64,000 bases of DNA from Clostridium beijerinckii (GTDB lineage Bacteria; Bacillota; Clostridia; Clostridiales; Clostridiaceae): positions 5,733,501 to 5,797,500 of the forward strand of contig NZ_CP073653.1 in assembly GCF_018223745.1 (NCBI RefSeq), given 5' to 3'. Shown here in pieces: positions 53,664 to 64,000 of the stretch. The notes below the pieces were generated by a model. It did not search any database and was not told the DNA's origin. It saw only the letters and a program-made list of their open reading frames with translations. Made by a program: the position numbers and the translations under genes. Numbering within the stretch: the stretch's first letter is position 1; each line of letters begins with the position of its first letter.

Positions 53664-53850
53664 GTGATTTCATTAATTGTAGGCATTTATAAAAATTTCT
53701 CAAAAAAGCCTATCAAATCAGCAAAAATGATTTTCGGTACTCAAAAATGTAGACATAGTTATATTAAAATCACGTGAGGATATAGGTAATCTAGTTGGAA
53801 CATATATTAACACAATTTTCACCTTCAGGTGTTCAATCTCACATAGTTGA
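53664..53850 (+). pseudogene. Relic of PTS mannose-type EIIA gene
   Basis: GTG at 53664 follows AAAGGTGGT. The frame begins MISLIVGIYKNFSKKPIKSA then KMIFGTQK, matching the N-terminus of ManX/EIIA-Man proteins (the His of THGxF is lost; IYKNF). It then shifts: the next frame gives NVDIVILKSREDIGNLVGTY, the expected continuation. Both a frameshift and loss of the active-site His mark a decayed gene. Position after LevR fits a lost PTS operon. Confidence 0.65.
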
Positions 53851-53906
53851 TTAAATTTGTTAAAAAAAATGTAGTTAATCTACATTTTTTTTAACAAATT
53901 TAATCA
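53848..53906. terminator. Perfect 27-bp inverted repeat, bidirectional terminator
   Basis: Arms 53848-53874 and 53880-53906 are perfect complements with a 5-nt loop, including A8/T8 runs on both strands. It separates the EIIA relic from the convergent HD gene. Confidence 0.8.
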
Positions 53907-53921
53907 CTTACATTCAGATGA

Positions 53922-54554
53922 TTATTTATTTTTTCTTTTGAAATCAGTTATTTTTTCTTTAAACTTTCTTACTTCCTCTTTTGTTTTATTTATTTCTATA
54001 TGATCTAAATTACCTCTACCTAACCTATCTGAGATGGAAACTAAGAAAATCTCATTTATATCTACATCTCTTAGCATGTCTCCTATATTTTGAAATTTCA
54101 TATCTTTAGTTACAAATAAACTTTGCATATGCCATCTTACAAGCCCTCTTACTTCATCTATAAAGTTTTCTTCCATATTAAAATATGTAAGAAATTCTCT
54201 AGCCATTTCAGCTCCTATACTGTCGTGGTTATAAGATGTTAGTCTTCCTTTTCTTAATTTAGTAGTAGGTTTTTTACCTATATCATGCAATAGAAGCGCC
54301 CACATAAATACTCTTTTATCTCTGCTTCTTTCTCTATTTACTGCTCCTTGATCAATAACCATCATTGTATGTACAAAGACGTTCCCTTCCGGATGAAATT
54401 TAGGATTCTGATCAACATCTCGTAAGTCACTTATCATTGAAAATGGATAATTATCAAGATTATGATTTTTTAGTGCATTCTCTAAGTAAATAGATGGCTT
54501 ATCATCGCTAATTAAACGCTCCTCAATATTTAAAAAAATTTCTTTTTCATTCAT
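53922..54554 (-). CDS. HD-domain phosphohydrolase-like protein
   Basis: The 210-residue protein has HD motifs: NVFVHTMMVID, ALLLHDIGKKP and HDSIGAEMAREFL, then VRWHMQSLF. Together with FHPEGNVFVHT this resembles the HD part of tRNA nucleotidyltransferases and related hydrolases. It lacks the nucleotidyltransferase domain. Substrate unknown. Confidence 0.82.
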   Translation of the reverse strand: MNEKEIFLNIEERLISDDKPSIYLENALKNHNLDNYPFSMISDLRDVDQNPKFHPEGNVFVHTMMVIDQGAVNRERSRDKRVFMWALLLHDIGKKPTTKLRKGRLTSYNHDSIGAEMAREFLTYFNMEENFIDEVRGLVRWHMQSLFVTKDMKFQNIGDMLRDVDINEIFLVSISDRLGRGNLDHIEINKTKEEVRKFKEKITDFKRKNK

Positions 54555-54688
54555 AATATACTCCTATTAGACATTTTCTACTGAACCAATAAACTTTATT
54601 TTAATTCAACAATATTAGTATATCTAATATCAAAATTATTAAACTCAAAAGTTTTTAAAAAGTCACTTTCAATATTAATACATTATTT

Positions 54689-54750
54689 ATATATAGAAAA
54701 TAGTAGGTAAATCTATATCAAAACAGATCAACCTACTATTTTCTATATAT
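54689..54750 (-). terminator. Terminator after the GlnB-family gene
   Basis: A perfect 20-bp stem (54689-54708 with 54731-54750) has a 22-nt loop. It lies 59 nt past the GlnB stop. Confidence 0.6.
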
Positions 54751-54808
54751 TTTATTCTTATTGCTTACTGCAAGTTAGATTCTATATTAATTGGTGAATA
54801 CTTTATTT

Positions 54809-55147
54809 CTATAAAGCTGAATTTCCTCTCTCACCTGTTCTAATTCTTATAGCATCTGCAATATCAATTATAAATATTTTTCCGTCTCCAACTTCACCAG
54901 TCCTAGCAATTGAAGTAATAAGTTCAATTACATCTTCTACCTTATCATCTTCTACAACTATTTTAACTTCTATTTTTGGTAATACATTTGTTGTTATTTC
55001 AGTACCCCTATGATATTCCTTCCAGCCACGTTGTTGTCCACATCCCATAACTTGACTTATAGTAACACCATTTATATTTTTATTCTTTAATGCTTCTTTA
55101 ACTTCTTCAAGCTTCGAAGGTCTTACAATAGCTTCTACTCTTTTCAT
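54809..55147 (-). CDS. glnK: P-II nitrogen regulatory protein (GlnB/GlnK)
   Basis: The 112-residue protein has the P-II layout: MKRVEAIVRPSKLEEVKEAL, T-loop at about 37-55 (GWKEYHRGTEITTNVLPKIE) and the signature DGKIFIIDIADAIRIRTGER. The position of the usual uridylylated Tyr51 appears to hold Ile, with a Tyr a few residues earlier, so control is by ligand binding, not uridylylation. It is the partner of the ammonium transporter just upstream. Confidence 0.9.
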   Translation of the reverse strand: MKRVEAIVRPSKLEEVKEALKNKNINGVTISQVMGCGQQRGWKEYHRGTEITTNVLPKIEVKIVVEDDKVEDVIELITSIARTGEVGDGKIFIIDIADAIRIRTGERGNSAL

Positions 55148-55295
55148 AATATACTTCCTCCCTAATCATCTATATAATGTATAATATTATTTTAACAATA
55201 TATATCTAAAAATTATACAACTAATTTTTATACAAATACTTTATCACAATATATACATTACACAATACTATAAAGTTTCATGGATATATTAATAT

Positions 55296-56540
55296 TTAGT
55301 CTAATCCAGTAAACGCTGGGTATGCTGTTTCACCATGCTCAGCGACATCAAGACCATCAGCTTCTTCTGCACTTTCAACTCTAATAGTCATAAATAATTT
55401 CATAACTTTCAAGATAATAAATGTCATAACCGCTGCAAAAACTATTGTTATTGCTATACCTTCTATTTGAGCTATTAAAAGCTTAATATCTCCAAAGAAA
55501 AGACCATTCCATTGTGCTACAGAGTTTATTGCTGTTTGTCCAAATAGACCTGTTGCAATACCTCCCCAAACTCCTCCAATTCCATGACATCCAAAGGCAT
55601 CTAATGCATCATCATATCCGAATTTAGATTTAACTGCAGTCATGAAGAAGAAGCATATTGGAGATACTATAGCGCCTATTATAATTGAACTCCAAAGGGG
55701 AACGAATCCAGCCGCCGGTGTTATTGCAACTAATCCTACAACAGCTCCTGTTGCAGCTCCGAGTATTGTTGGCTTTCCATGTTTTATTTTCTCAATTAGC
55801 ATCCATGAAAGTAATGCTGACGCTGCCGCAGTATTTGTTGTCATGAAAGCATGAACTGCAAGTGGACCAGCATTTAATGCACTACCTGCATTGAATCCAA
55901 ACCAACCAAACCAAAGTAATGCCGCTCCAAGAACTACAAATGGAATATTGTGTGGCTTATATGACATCATACCATATCCACGTCTTTTACCTAATACAAT
56001 ACAAGCTACAAGTCCTGAAACTCCTGAACTTATATGAACTACATCTCCACCAGCAAAATCAACTGCTCCTAAAGAGTTTATTAATCCACCTGAACCCCAC
56101 ACCATATGTGCTAGTGGGTAGTATACTAAAATTGACCACAATGCTATGAATATAAATAATGCTGAGAATCTCATTCTTCCTACTAAAGATCCTGTTATAA
56201 GAGCCGGAGTGATTATTGCAAACATCATTTGAAATGCTGCAAAAAGCTCATGTGGTATAGTAGGTGCATACGATGAAGGATCTCCACCTACTCCATTAAA
56301 TCCAAAAAAGTTAAGTCCTCCTATTACTCCTCCAATATTATCCCCAAATGCTAGTGAGTAGCCTATTAAAACCCACATTACAGATGCTAATCCACAAATA
56401 AAGAATGAAGACATTAACGTATTTAAAACATTTTTTCTACGAACCATTCCACCATAAAAGAATGCAAGTCCTGGTGTCATTAAAAGTACAAGTGCTGAAC
56501 AAATCAATATAAAACTGCTATCGCCAAAATTAATTTCCAT
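55296..56540 (-). CDS. amt: Ammonium transporter (Amt family)
   Basis: The 414-residue protein has about 11 hydrophobic spans and Amt signatures: ALVLLMTPGLAFFYGGMVRR, FAAFQMMFAIITPALITGS, GGDVVHISSGVSGLVACIVL and DDALDAFGCHGIGGVWG with the conserved pore His residues. It takes up ammonium. The GlnK-type gene follows in the same direction with a 148-bp gap. Confidence 0.93.
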   Translation of the reverse strand: MEINFGDSSFILICSALVLLMTPGLAFFYGGMVRRKNVLNTLMSSFFICGLASVMWVLIGYSLAFGDNIGGVIGGLNFFGFNGVGGDPSSYAPTIPHELFAAFQMMFAIITPALITGSLVGRMRFSALFIFIALWSILVYYPLAHMVWGSGGLINSLGAVDFAGGDVVHISSGVSGLVACIVLGKRRGYGMMSYKPHNIPFVVLGAALLWFGWFGFNAGSALNAGPLAVHAFMTTNTAAASALLSWMLIEKIKHGKPTILGAATGAVVGLVAITPAAGFVPLWSSIIIGAIVSPICFFFMTAVKSKFGYDDALDAFGCHGIGGVWGGIATGLFGQTAINSVAQWNGLFFGDIKLLIAQIEGIAITIVFAAVMTFIILKVMKLFMTIRVESAEEADGLDVAEHGETAYPAFTGLD

Positions 56541-56712
56541 AAAAAATCCCCCTTAAATATAGTAAGTTTAAGATATAAATTGCTAATTAACATCTTGAAA
56601 TCACTTAAATTTTTTCAAATAACTGTTAATAGAGAGATAACTGCGCACATTATCTAAAAATCAATTTAATAGTCTCTTAGAATTATAATTATAATTTTTA
56701 TAAATGAAAAAA

Positions 56713-56754
56713 GGTGCTTGAGAAATATACTTACGAGTATATTTCTCAAACACC
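56713..56754 (-). terminator. Terminator after the APH-fold kinase gene
   Basis: A 19-bp stem (56713-56731 with 56736-56754, one mismatch) has a TACG loop and is followed on the minus strand by TTTTTTC. Confidence 0.8.
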
Positions 56755-56834
56755 ATTGTTCTTATTGATAGTATATTATCTCCATATAAGATTGTCAACA
56801 TTTTTTTCAAAGGAGATTTAATTTTGTTTAACAT

Positions 56835-57794
56835 CTAATCAAAAACACTTAATGTATTAATTATTATTTTTTTTATATTTTCATGCTTAATTGGCATTTC
56901 CTCATTCGCTCCTATTAATTGAATCAAATTTACGAGATCTCTTAGCTTACTTATGTTATACCAATTTTGAGTAAGCTTATAATCTGAAAATTTATTATAC
57001 TCATATTCAAATGCCTCAATTAATTTTCTATTAAAATATTCTTCATATCTAAAGAACTGTCCTATGTCTGCTAAAGGGTGCCCTGCTATTACGAACTCCC
57101 AATCTAATATACCTGCTAGCATTTTATTTTTTATTATTATATTAGTCCCCTGAAAATCGCCATGAACAAGCCTAGGATCCTTATCTAAATCTCTTAATGC
57201 TTTTTCATTCTTCCTAACTACGCGATTAATGTCATTTACAATAGTTTTTCCTAAACGCTTCTTAGCTATATCTCCCATGAAGCTTTCATACCATGAAACA
57301 AGTGGTGGTAGTTCTTCTCTTATATGTAAACATTCATCTAAAGCCCCAACCTTAGAAAACTTATAGCTATGTATTTTAGCTAAAGCCCTTGCAACGTTTC
57401 TAACAAAACTATCCTCCAAACTATAACCTTCTCTTATAGCCTGCCCTATAGTCTTTCCCTCAATATATTCATAAATGGCATATTCTCTGTTTCCAATATC
57501 CTCATCTTCACTTACTCTATATACTTCTGGTACAGGTACGAACTTAGAGTTTCTTAAAAAATTTAATAATTTAATTTCTTTCTTATAATCCTGCCCCTTT
57601 ATAAAAAATATTTTTAATATATATTTTTTTTCTAGATTATTAGATTCAACAATATAATTTGTAGTCCTGCACCCAGAATCTATTGGTATAATATTATTAA
57701 TGTCACATTCTTTCAATATACCTTTAAATAACTTTTTAATCGTTGCACTACTAACTTCCAAAAATGGAAATGTCCTTTCCCATCTATATTCCAT
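56835..57794 (-). CDS. APH-fold phosphotransferase (aminoglycoside kinase family)
   Basis: The 319-residue protein has the kinase-like fold: ATP-binding NYIVESNNLEKKYILKIF, catalytic loop LVHGDFQGTNIIIKN (Asp) and metal site GILDWEFVIAGHPLADIGQF. The family includes aminoglycoside kinases, choline kinases and metabolite kinases. No resistance role can be claimed. It is a single gene with a strong terminator. Confidence 0.83.
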   Translation of the reverse strand: MEYRWERTFPFLEVSSATIKKLFKGILKECDINNIIPIDSGCRTTNYIVESNNLEKKYILKIFFIKGQDYKKEIKLLNFLRNSKFVPVPEVYRVSEDEDIGNREYAIYEYIEGKTIGQAIREGYSLEDSFVRNVARALAKIHSYKFSKVGALDECLHIREELPPLVSWYESFMGDIAKKRLGKTIVNDINRVVRKNEKALRDLDKDPRLVHGDFQGTNIIIKNKMLAGILDWEFVIAGHPLADIGQFFRYEEYFNRKLIEAFEYEYNKFSDYKLTQNWYNISKLRDLVNLIQLIGANEEMPIKHENIKKIIINTLSVFD

Positions 57795-57956
57795 GCCTTA
57801 CCTCTTTATTTATTCAACTTATTGCTTATAATCAAAATTAAATGAAAATATTCTTAAAAAAAGTTTTTTTATGAGTCCCATTACTTTTAAGTAAAATATT
57901 AAAATTTACGACAATATCTAAACAATATATTTTACTATTTCCTTTGGAATAATCCA

Positions 57957-59612
57957 CTAGGATGCTTCTAATTCCTTTACATAATCATAAGCTTTCTCTA
58001 TAGCTTCTGTTTTTGTTTCGTATATATGACTTACTCCAATTTTAACTACAAACCCCATCTTATTTAGTACTTTCATAGGTTGATTTTGTACATGTGTTAA
58101 GCAAAGTTTTATATTCAACTCATTACAATGTTTAAGTAATCTAGTTAATGCATCTATTGCAGATGCATCTATTGCGTGAGTATGTCTCATGTCTAAAATT
58201 ACAACCCCCACTGAAGATTCAATTTCCTTCATTTTATCAAAAAACTCATTTACTACTCCAAAGAACATCGGACCATTTACTTGATATACGCGTATTCTTC
58301 CATCTGCTTTTTCTAGTACAGTATTAGTATCTTTATCAAAAACCTTTTCCTCTACCAAATCTCTGATTTTAGTAGTATCAGATACTCTCTTCATAAATAA
58401 AAACATTGTCATAATCATTCCAATTGCTATTGCTACAACTAAGTCAAATATAACCGTACATGTAAATGTAAGTAATAATACAATAACATCACTTTTAGGT
58501 GCCTTTAATAATGATTTAAATACTTTCCACTGACTCATATTATAAGCAACTATTATTAAAATTGCTGAAAGTACTGACATTGGTATCATCCTTGCAAGTG
58601 GCATCAAAATTAACATAGTAGCTAACAATGTTACAGAATGTACCATACCTGATATTGGACTTCTTCCATTTGATTTTACATTAGCAGCAGTTCTTGCAAT
58701 CGCACCTGTAGCAGGTATTCCACCAAATATTCCACATATAATATTAGCTAAACCTTGAGCTATAAGTTCCATATTTGAATCATGTTTATCTGATATCATT
58801 CCATCCGCTACTGTTGCCGATAATAGTGATTCTAATGCTGCCAGTATAGCAATAGTAATCGATGGAGCAAATAATTTATTTATTACATCCATATTTATCT
58901 TAGGGAAAATAGGCATTGGTAATGTTGATGATATCTCTTGAAACCTACTTCCTATAGTCTCTACTGGTATATTAAATATTTTCACAAAAATAGTAGCGAC
59001 AATTAGCGCAATCATTGATCCAGGTATTGTCTTGCTAACTTTAGGCCAAAATATCATTATAAAAATACAGCTTATACCTATTATTAGCGACCATGTATTT
59101 AACGTTCCTATATTGGTAAGATAACTTTTCCATTTTGCAAAAAACTCTGCTGGAACATTTTCAATTTTCAATGCTAAAAAATCTTTGACTTCAGTGGATA
59201 CTAGCGTTACTGCTATACCAGCAGTAAATCCTATTGTTATTGTCTGGGGTATGTACTTAATTAATGAACCAAACTTTAAAATCCCCATTATTATTAACAT
59301 AATTCCAGCCATTATCGTTGCTACAACAAGTCCACCTATACCATACTCTTGAATAATAGAATAAATTATAACGACAAAAGCCGCTGTAGGTCCACCTATT
59401 TGAACTTTACTTCCACCTAAGAGCGAAATAATAAATCCTGCAAATATTGCTGTCGTAAGCCCTTTCTCTGGAGATACTCCCGATGATATTCCAAGTGCTA
59501 TTGACAATGGTAATGCTATTACAGCTACAATAACGCCAGCTATAATATCCTTCATAACTTGCTCTCTAGTAATTTCCTTGTTCTTAATCATAGAAAAGAA
59601 CTTAGGCATCAT
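57957..59612 (-). CDS. SulP-family inorganic anion transporter with STAS domain
   Basis: The 551-residue protein has about ten to twelve spans and SulP signatures near the N-terminus (VIVAVIALPLSIALGISSGV; GSKVQIGGPTAAFVVI). The C-terminal STAS domain (VGVVILDMRHTHAIDASAID) has the conserved Asp/Ser region. It carries sulfate, bicarbonate or another anion; the substrate cannot be told. Confidence 0.9.
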   Translation of the reverse strand: MMPKFFSMIKNKEITREQVMKDIIAGVIVAVIALPLSIALGISSGVSPEKGLTTAIFAGFIISLLGGSKVQIGGPTAAFVVIIYSIIQEYGIGGLVVATIMAGIMLIIMGILKFGSLIKYIPQTITIGFTAGIAVTLVSTEVKDFLALKIENVPAEFFAKWKSYLTNIGTLNTWSLIIGISCIFIMIFWPKVSKTIPGSMIALIVATIFVKIFNIPVETIGSRFQEISSTLPMPIFPKINMDVINKLFAPSITIAILAALESLLSATVADGMISDKHDSNMELIAQGLANIICGIFGGIPATGAIARTAANVKSNGRSPISGMVHSVTLLATMLILMPLARMIPMSVLSAILIIVAYNMSQWKVFKSLLKAPKSDVIVLLLTFTCTVIFDLVVAIAIGMIMTMFLFMKRVSDTTKIRDLVEEKVFDKDTNTVLEKADGRIRVYQVNGPMFFGVVNEFFDKMKEIESSVGVVILDMRHTHAIDASAIDALTRLLKHCNELNIKLCLTHVQNQPMKVLNKMGFVVKIGVSHIYETKTEAIEKAYDYVKELEAS

Positions 59613-59803
59613 TTCTAATCACTTCCTTATTAAATTTGTCAGTCTCTATCTTACTCCTAAATGCTAGAGTAGTCAAAATAATCCCTTGTTATTACTACAT
59701 TACTAGAATAATTTATAGAGAAATTAATAAAAAGTGATTTTTATTAAAGTTAACTTATTCAATTTTTTTAACAATTATCTATAACATAATTATGCTTTTT
59801 CTC

Positions 59804-60673
59804 TTAAATACCTAATATCTTATCTATCTTACTTTCTAGTCCTTTTGTAATGTTCATCAATGGCAATCTAACCTCATCAGAATCTATTAGCCCTAGTTTC
59901 TTTAGGCTATATTTAAGAGGTGTTGGGTTGGGTTCTGAAAATAATAGCGGTATCATTTTATATAGAGAATTCCATTTTTTTAGTGCAACTTGATGATCAT
60001 TAGCCTTAGCTAAGTTATATACCTCAATAAAATCTTTAGTATTTAGATGTGCTGATGCCATTATTCCGCCTTGTCCTCCAAGCATAAGCGTCGTATAAAA
60101 ATACATATCTTCGCCTGTTAAGATGGAAAAATCTTTTGGGGGATTCATTAATAGTTCAGTTGTTTGCTTCATGCTTCCACAGCAGTCTTTTATTCCTATT
60201 ATGTTTTTTAACTGAGATAATACATGCACAGTTTCATTTTCAATATTAGCTCCAGTTCTATATGGTATATTATACAGTACTATATCCAAATCAGTTGATT
60301 CTGATATACTTTTAAAGTGCTCATAAATACCTCTTTGATCTGGTCTCGAATAATATGGTGTAACTGATAGTATTCCATTCACTTTATGCTTTTCTACTAA
60401 TTTTAGCTTTTTAATTACTTCACTTGTATTATTGCCGCCTAATCCTACGTATACTGGAACTCTATTCTTATTATATTCAACAGTTTTTTCTAAAATTTCT
60501 TCATATTCATTCTCTAGTATTGTAGGTGATTCTCCTGTAGTTGCAAGTGGTATAATTCCATTTACTCCTTCTTCTACGTAATGATTAATCATTCTTTCGT
60601 AAGATTTAAAATCTACCTTTCCATCTTTAAATGGTGTTAATAATGGTACTAGAACTCCTTCAACCTTTGCCAA
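59804..60673 (-). CDS. dapA: 4-hydroxy-tetrahydrodipicolinate synthase
   Basis: The product of about 289 residues is DapA-like: GIIPLATTGESPTILENEY (Thr-Thr pair), DIVLYNIPYRTGANIEN (Tyr and Arg) and IIGIKDCCGS (Schiff-base Lys). It condenses pyruvate and aspartate semialdehyde in lysine/diaminopimelate synthesis. TTG at 60673 has GAGGAG at 9 nt; a TTG at 60682 is also possible. A lysine riboswitch lies upstream. Confidence 0.92.
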   Translation of the reverse strand: MAKVEGVLVPLLTPFKDGKVDFKSYERMINHYVEEGVNGIIPLATTGESPTILENEYEEILEKTVEYNKNRVPVYVGLGGNNTSEVIKKLKLVEKHKVNGILSVTPYYSRPDQRGIYEHFKSISESTDLDIVLYNIPYRTGANIENETVHVLSQLKNIIGIKDCCGSMKQTTELLMNPPKDFSILTGEDMYFYTTLMLGGQGGIMASAHLNTKDFIEVYNLAKANDHQVALKKWNSLYKMIPLLFSEPNPTPLKYSLKKLGLIDSDEVRLPLMNITKGLESKIDKILGI

Positions 60674-60712
60674 CTTCTCCAACTCCTCAAATCTATTTTA
60701 TTAAATAAGAAA

Positions 60713-60738
60713 ACCCGTTAGCATATATACCAACGGGT
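60713..60738 (-). terminator. Riboswitch-controlled terminator upstream of dapA
   Basis: On the minus strand ACCCGTT and AACGGGT form a stem followed by TTTTCTT. It lies between the lysine aptamer and dapA and should form when lysine is bound. Confidence 0.85.
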
Positions 60739-60825
60739 AGAGTTAACCGCATAAAACTTGTACAAAACTAAAACATAATAATATCATAACTATAACATTA
60801 TTATCTATAGCTTCACCAAATCCTT

Positions 60826-60984
60826 GTAGCTCTCCACTTTCGTGACAGTTATGCATATATTTTATGCATACCCAGAAATAAATTTTTGCATAATCTAAAT
60901 CTTCGGCTATAATACCTTTCTTTATTAGTCAACGTTTGCCAACTCATAATAAATACTCTTTATTAATAGCACCTCTACCTTAGG
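60826..60984 (-). ncRNA. Lysine riboswitch (L box) aptamer
   Basis: The minus strand carries the conserved L-box blocks in order: AAGGTAGAGGTGC, AAGAGTA, GAAAGG...GCCGAAG, CTGGG, ACTGTCA and AAGTGGAGAGCTAC. With the terminator at 60713-60738 it represses dapA when lysine is plentiful. Confidence 0.93.
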
Positions 60985-61020
60985 TTTTCGTTATTACATT
61001 ATTAGAATTATATCATTTAA

Positions 61021-61797
61021 TTAACTACTTGTAAATAAAATAGCATCTATCACTTTGCCAAATAACATAATTATTACTAATATTATTATCGGCTTTATAA
61101 TCTTCGCTCCACTTTTAATTGCAAAATGTGCCCCTAAATAATTTCCTAAACTAGCACATATAGCTGCAGGTATACCTATCATAAATAAAACCTTGCCATT
61201 TAATATATAAGCTATTAGTGCTGCAAAATTAGATGCCAAATTCACTATCTTAGCATTACCAGACGCAGTTATAAGATTGAATCCTAAAAACGATGTGAAA
61301 GCTAAAACTAAAAATGTTCCTGTTCCCGGACCAAAAAATCCATCATAAGCTCCTATTACTAAACCTATTATTCCTGCCACTAAATAAATCTTTCTATGTT
61401 CTACTTTCTTTTCGTTATTTTCTACTCCAATCTTTCTGTTAAACAAAAGAAAAATTGCAACAATAGGTAAAATGATAATAAGACAGTATTGCAAATACTT
61501 TTCATCTAGTAGCAATACTAATTGCGTTCCAAACCAAGATCCTATAATAGCACCTATAGCTGAAATTAATGCTGGTTTAATTTTTATATTACCACTACTT
61601 AAAAATTTTATAGAAGCTGCAAATGTTCCAATACCATTTGCAAACTTATTAGTTCCATATGCCATATGTATTGGCATTCCAGCAAAAATATATGCTGGCA
61701 AAGATATTATTCCTCCTCCACCTGCAACAGCATCCACGAAACCTGCGCAAAATACTAATGGGCATATGATAAGCAATGTCATATTATATGAATACAT
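61021..61797 (-). CDS. TSUP-family permease (TauE/SafE)
   Basis: The protein of about 258 residues has seven to eight spans and TSUP features: GFVDAVAGGGGIISLPAYIF at the N-terminus and YDGFFGPGTGTFLVL in the second half. ATG at 61797 has AGGAGAGGTT; a TTG at 61815 is an in-frame alternative. The family exports sulfite or organosulfonates; the substrate is unknown here. Confidence 0.85.
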   Translation of the reverse strand: MYSYNMTLLIICPLVFCAGFVDAVAGGGGIISLPAYIFAGMPIHMAYGTNKFANGIGTFAASIKFLSSGNIKIKPALISAIGAIIGSWFGTQLVLLLDEKYLQYCLIIILPIVAIFLLFNRKIGVENNEKKVEHRKIYLVAGIIGLVIGAYDGFFGPGTGTFLVLAFTSFLGFNLITASGNAKIVNLASNFAALIAYILNGKVLFMIGIPAAICASLGNYLGAHFAIKSGAKIIKPIIILVIIMLFGKVIDAILFTSS

Positions 61798-61813
61798 AAC
61801 CTCTCCTAACGAC

Positions 61814-61854
61814 AATAAGCTAATTATATTCTCTATAAAGATAATTAGCTTATT
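61814..61854. repeat. 14-bp inverted repeat upstream of the TSUP gene
   Basis: AATAAGCTAATTAT (61814-61827) and ATAATTAGCTTATT (61841-61854) are perfect inverted copies 13 bp apart between the rRNA terminator and the TSUP start. It may be an operator or RNA hairpin. Confidence 0.4.
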
Positions 61855-61878
61855 ACGACTTTAATAAAACTAAAATAA

Positions 61879-61905
61879 AAAAGATAGTCATTACAACTAT
61901 CTTTT
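61879..61905 (-). terminator. rRNA operon terminator
   Basis: AAAAGATAGT and ACTATCTTTT form a perfect 10-bp stem; on the minus strand TTTTTTATTTTAG follows, just after the 5S gene. Confidence 0.85.
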
Positions 61906-61910
61906 GCTTA

Positions 61911-62027
61911 CCTCGCAACGTCCTACTCTGCCACACAGTCTCCCATGCAGTACCATCGGCGCTATAGACCTTAACTTTCCTGTTCGGAATGGGAAGGAGT
62001 GTTACCTCTATGCCATCATCACGAGAT
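61911..62027 (-). rRNA. rrf: 5S ribosomal RNA
   Basis: The minus strand reads as a complete 5S rRNA with CCCATTCCGAACAGGAAAGT (loop B/C region) and GCCGATGGTACTGCATGGGA. Boundaries may shift by a few bases. Confidence 0.92.
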
Positions 62028-62099
62028 CTTTAATTTGAAAGAAATTTTGTTCTTTCAAAATTGCACATAGTTTCTTTAATGTATTTACAACTTGACTAT

Positions 62100-64000
<1,901 letters not shown>

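Overview
The window is an AT-rich Firmicutes chromosome segment, most likely from a Clostridium sensu stricto species (low GC, strong AGGAGG ribosome binding sites, LevR-type and GlnB/Amt genes of clostridial type, lysine riboswitch on dapA, 5S/23S rRNA operon). The species cannot be fixed from sequence alone.

Layout. 1-513 is the 5' part of a group II intron on the minus strand, inserted just after a terminator-like hairpin. 757-5405 looks like an older, decayed tRNA-targeted element: a degenerate att-like site (793-810), a marR/UvrA-like ABC ATPase operon with a palindromic operator, and a broken tyrosine integrase next to an intact att core (5388-5405). 5406-44842 is a siphovirus-type prophage integrated into the 3' end of tRNA-Arg(CCU) (44844-44918, minus); the 18-bp att core is perfectly repeated at 5388-5405 and 44843-44860. 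The prophage reads mostly leftward: early genes (36.6-28.7 kb: SNF2 helicase, VRR-NUC nuclease, ERF recombinase, SSB, primase-helicase), late regulator, HNH/terS/terL, portal, protease, capsid, connectors, tail proteins with a gpG/gpGT frameshift, tape measure, Dit, Gp37-like hub, tail fibre, two holin-like proteins, amidase and a cell-wall-binding secreted protein. The right side (37-44.8 kb) holds the repressor, a second XRE regulator with a membrane protein, secreted proteins, a plasmid-type replication module (HTH initiator, ribbon-helix-helix protein, iterons, DnaA box), a probable bacteriocin with a candidate immunity protein, an excisionase-like protein and the integrase.

The prophage looks defective. 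The portal gene is split by an IS3-family element and has a homopolymer frameshift, a head-tail joining gene has an in-frame TAA, and a small tail-associated gene also has an in-frame TAA. It may persist because of its accessory genes or its plasmid-like replicon.

Right of the tRNA the chromosome is ordinary: P-type cation ATPase, plsC, DEAD-box helicase, Hsp20-like protein, a short LevR-type activator followed by a relic of a mannose-type PTS EIIA gene, an HD-domain protein, a GlnB-family protein and ammonium transporter, an APH-fold kinase, a SulP transporter, dapA with an upstream lysine riboswitch, a TSUP permease, then 5S and partial 23S rRNA.
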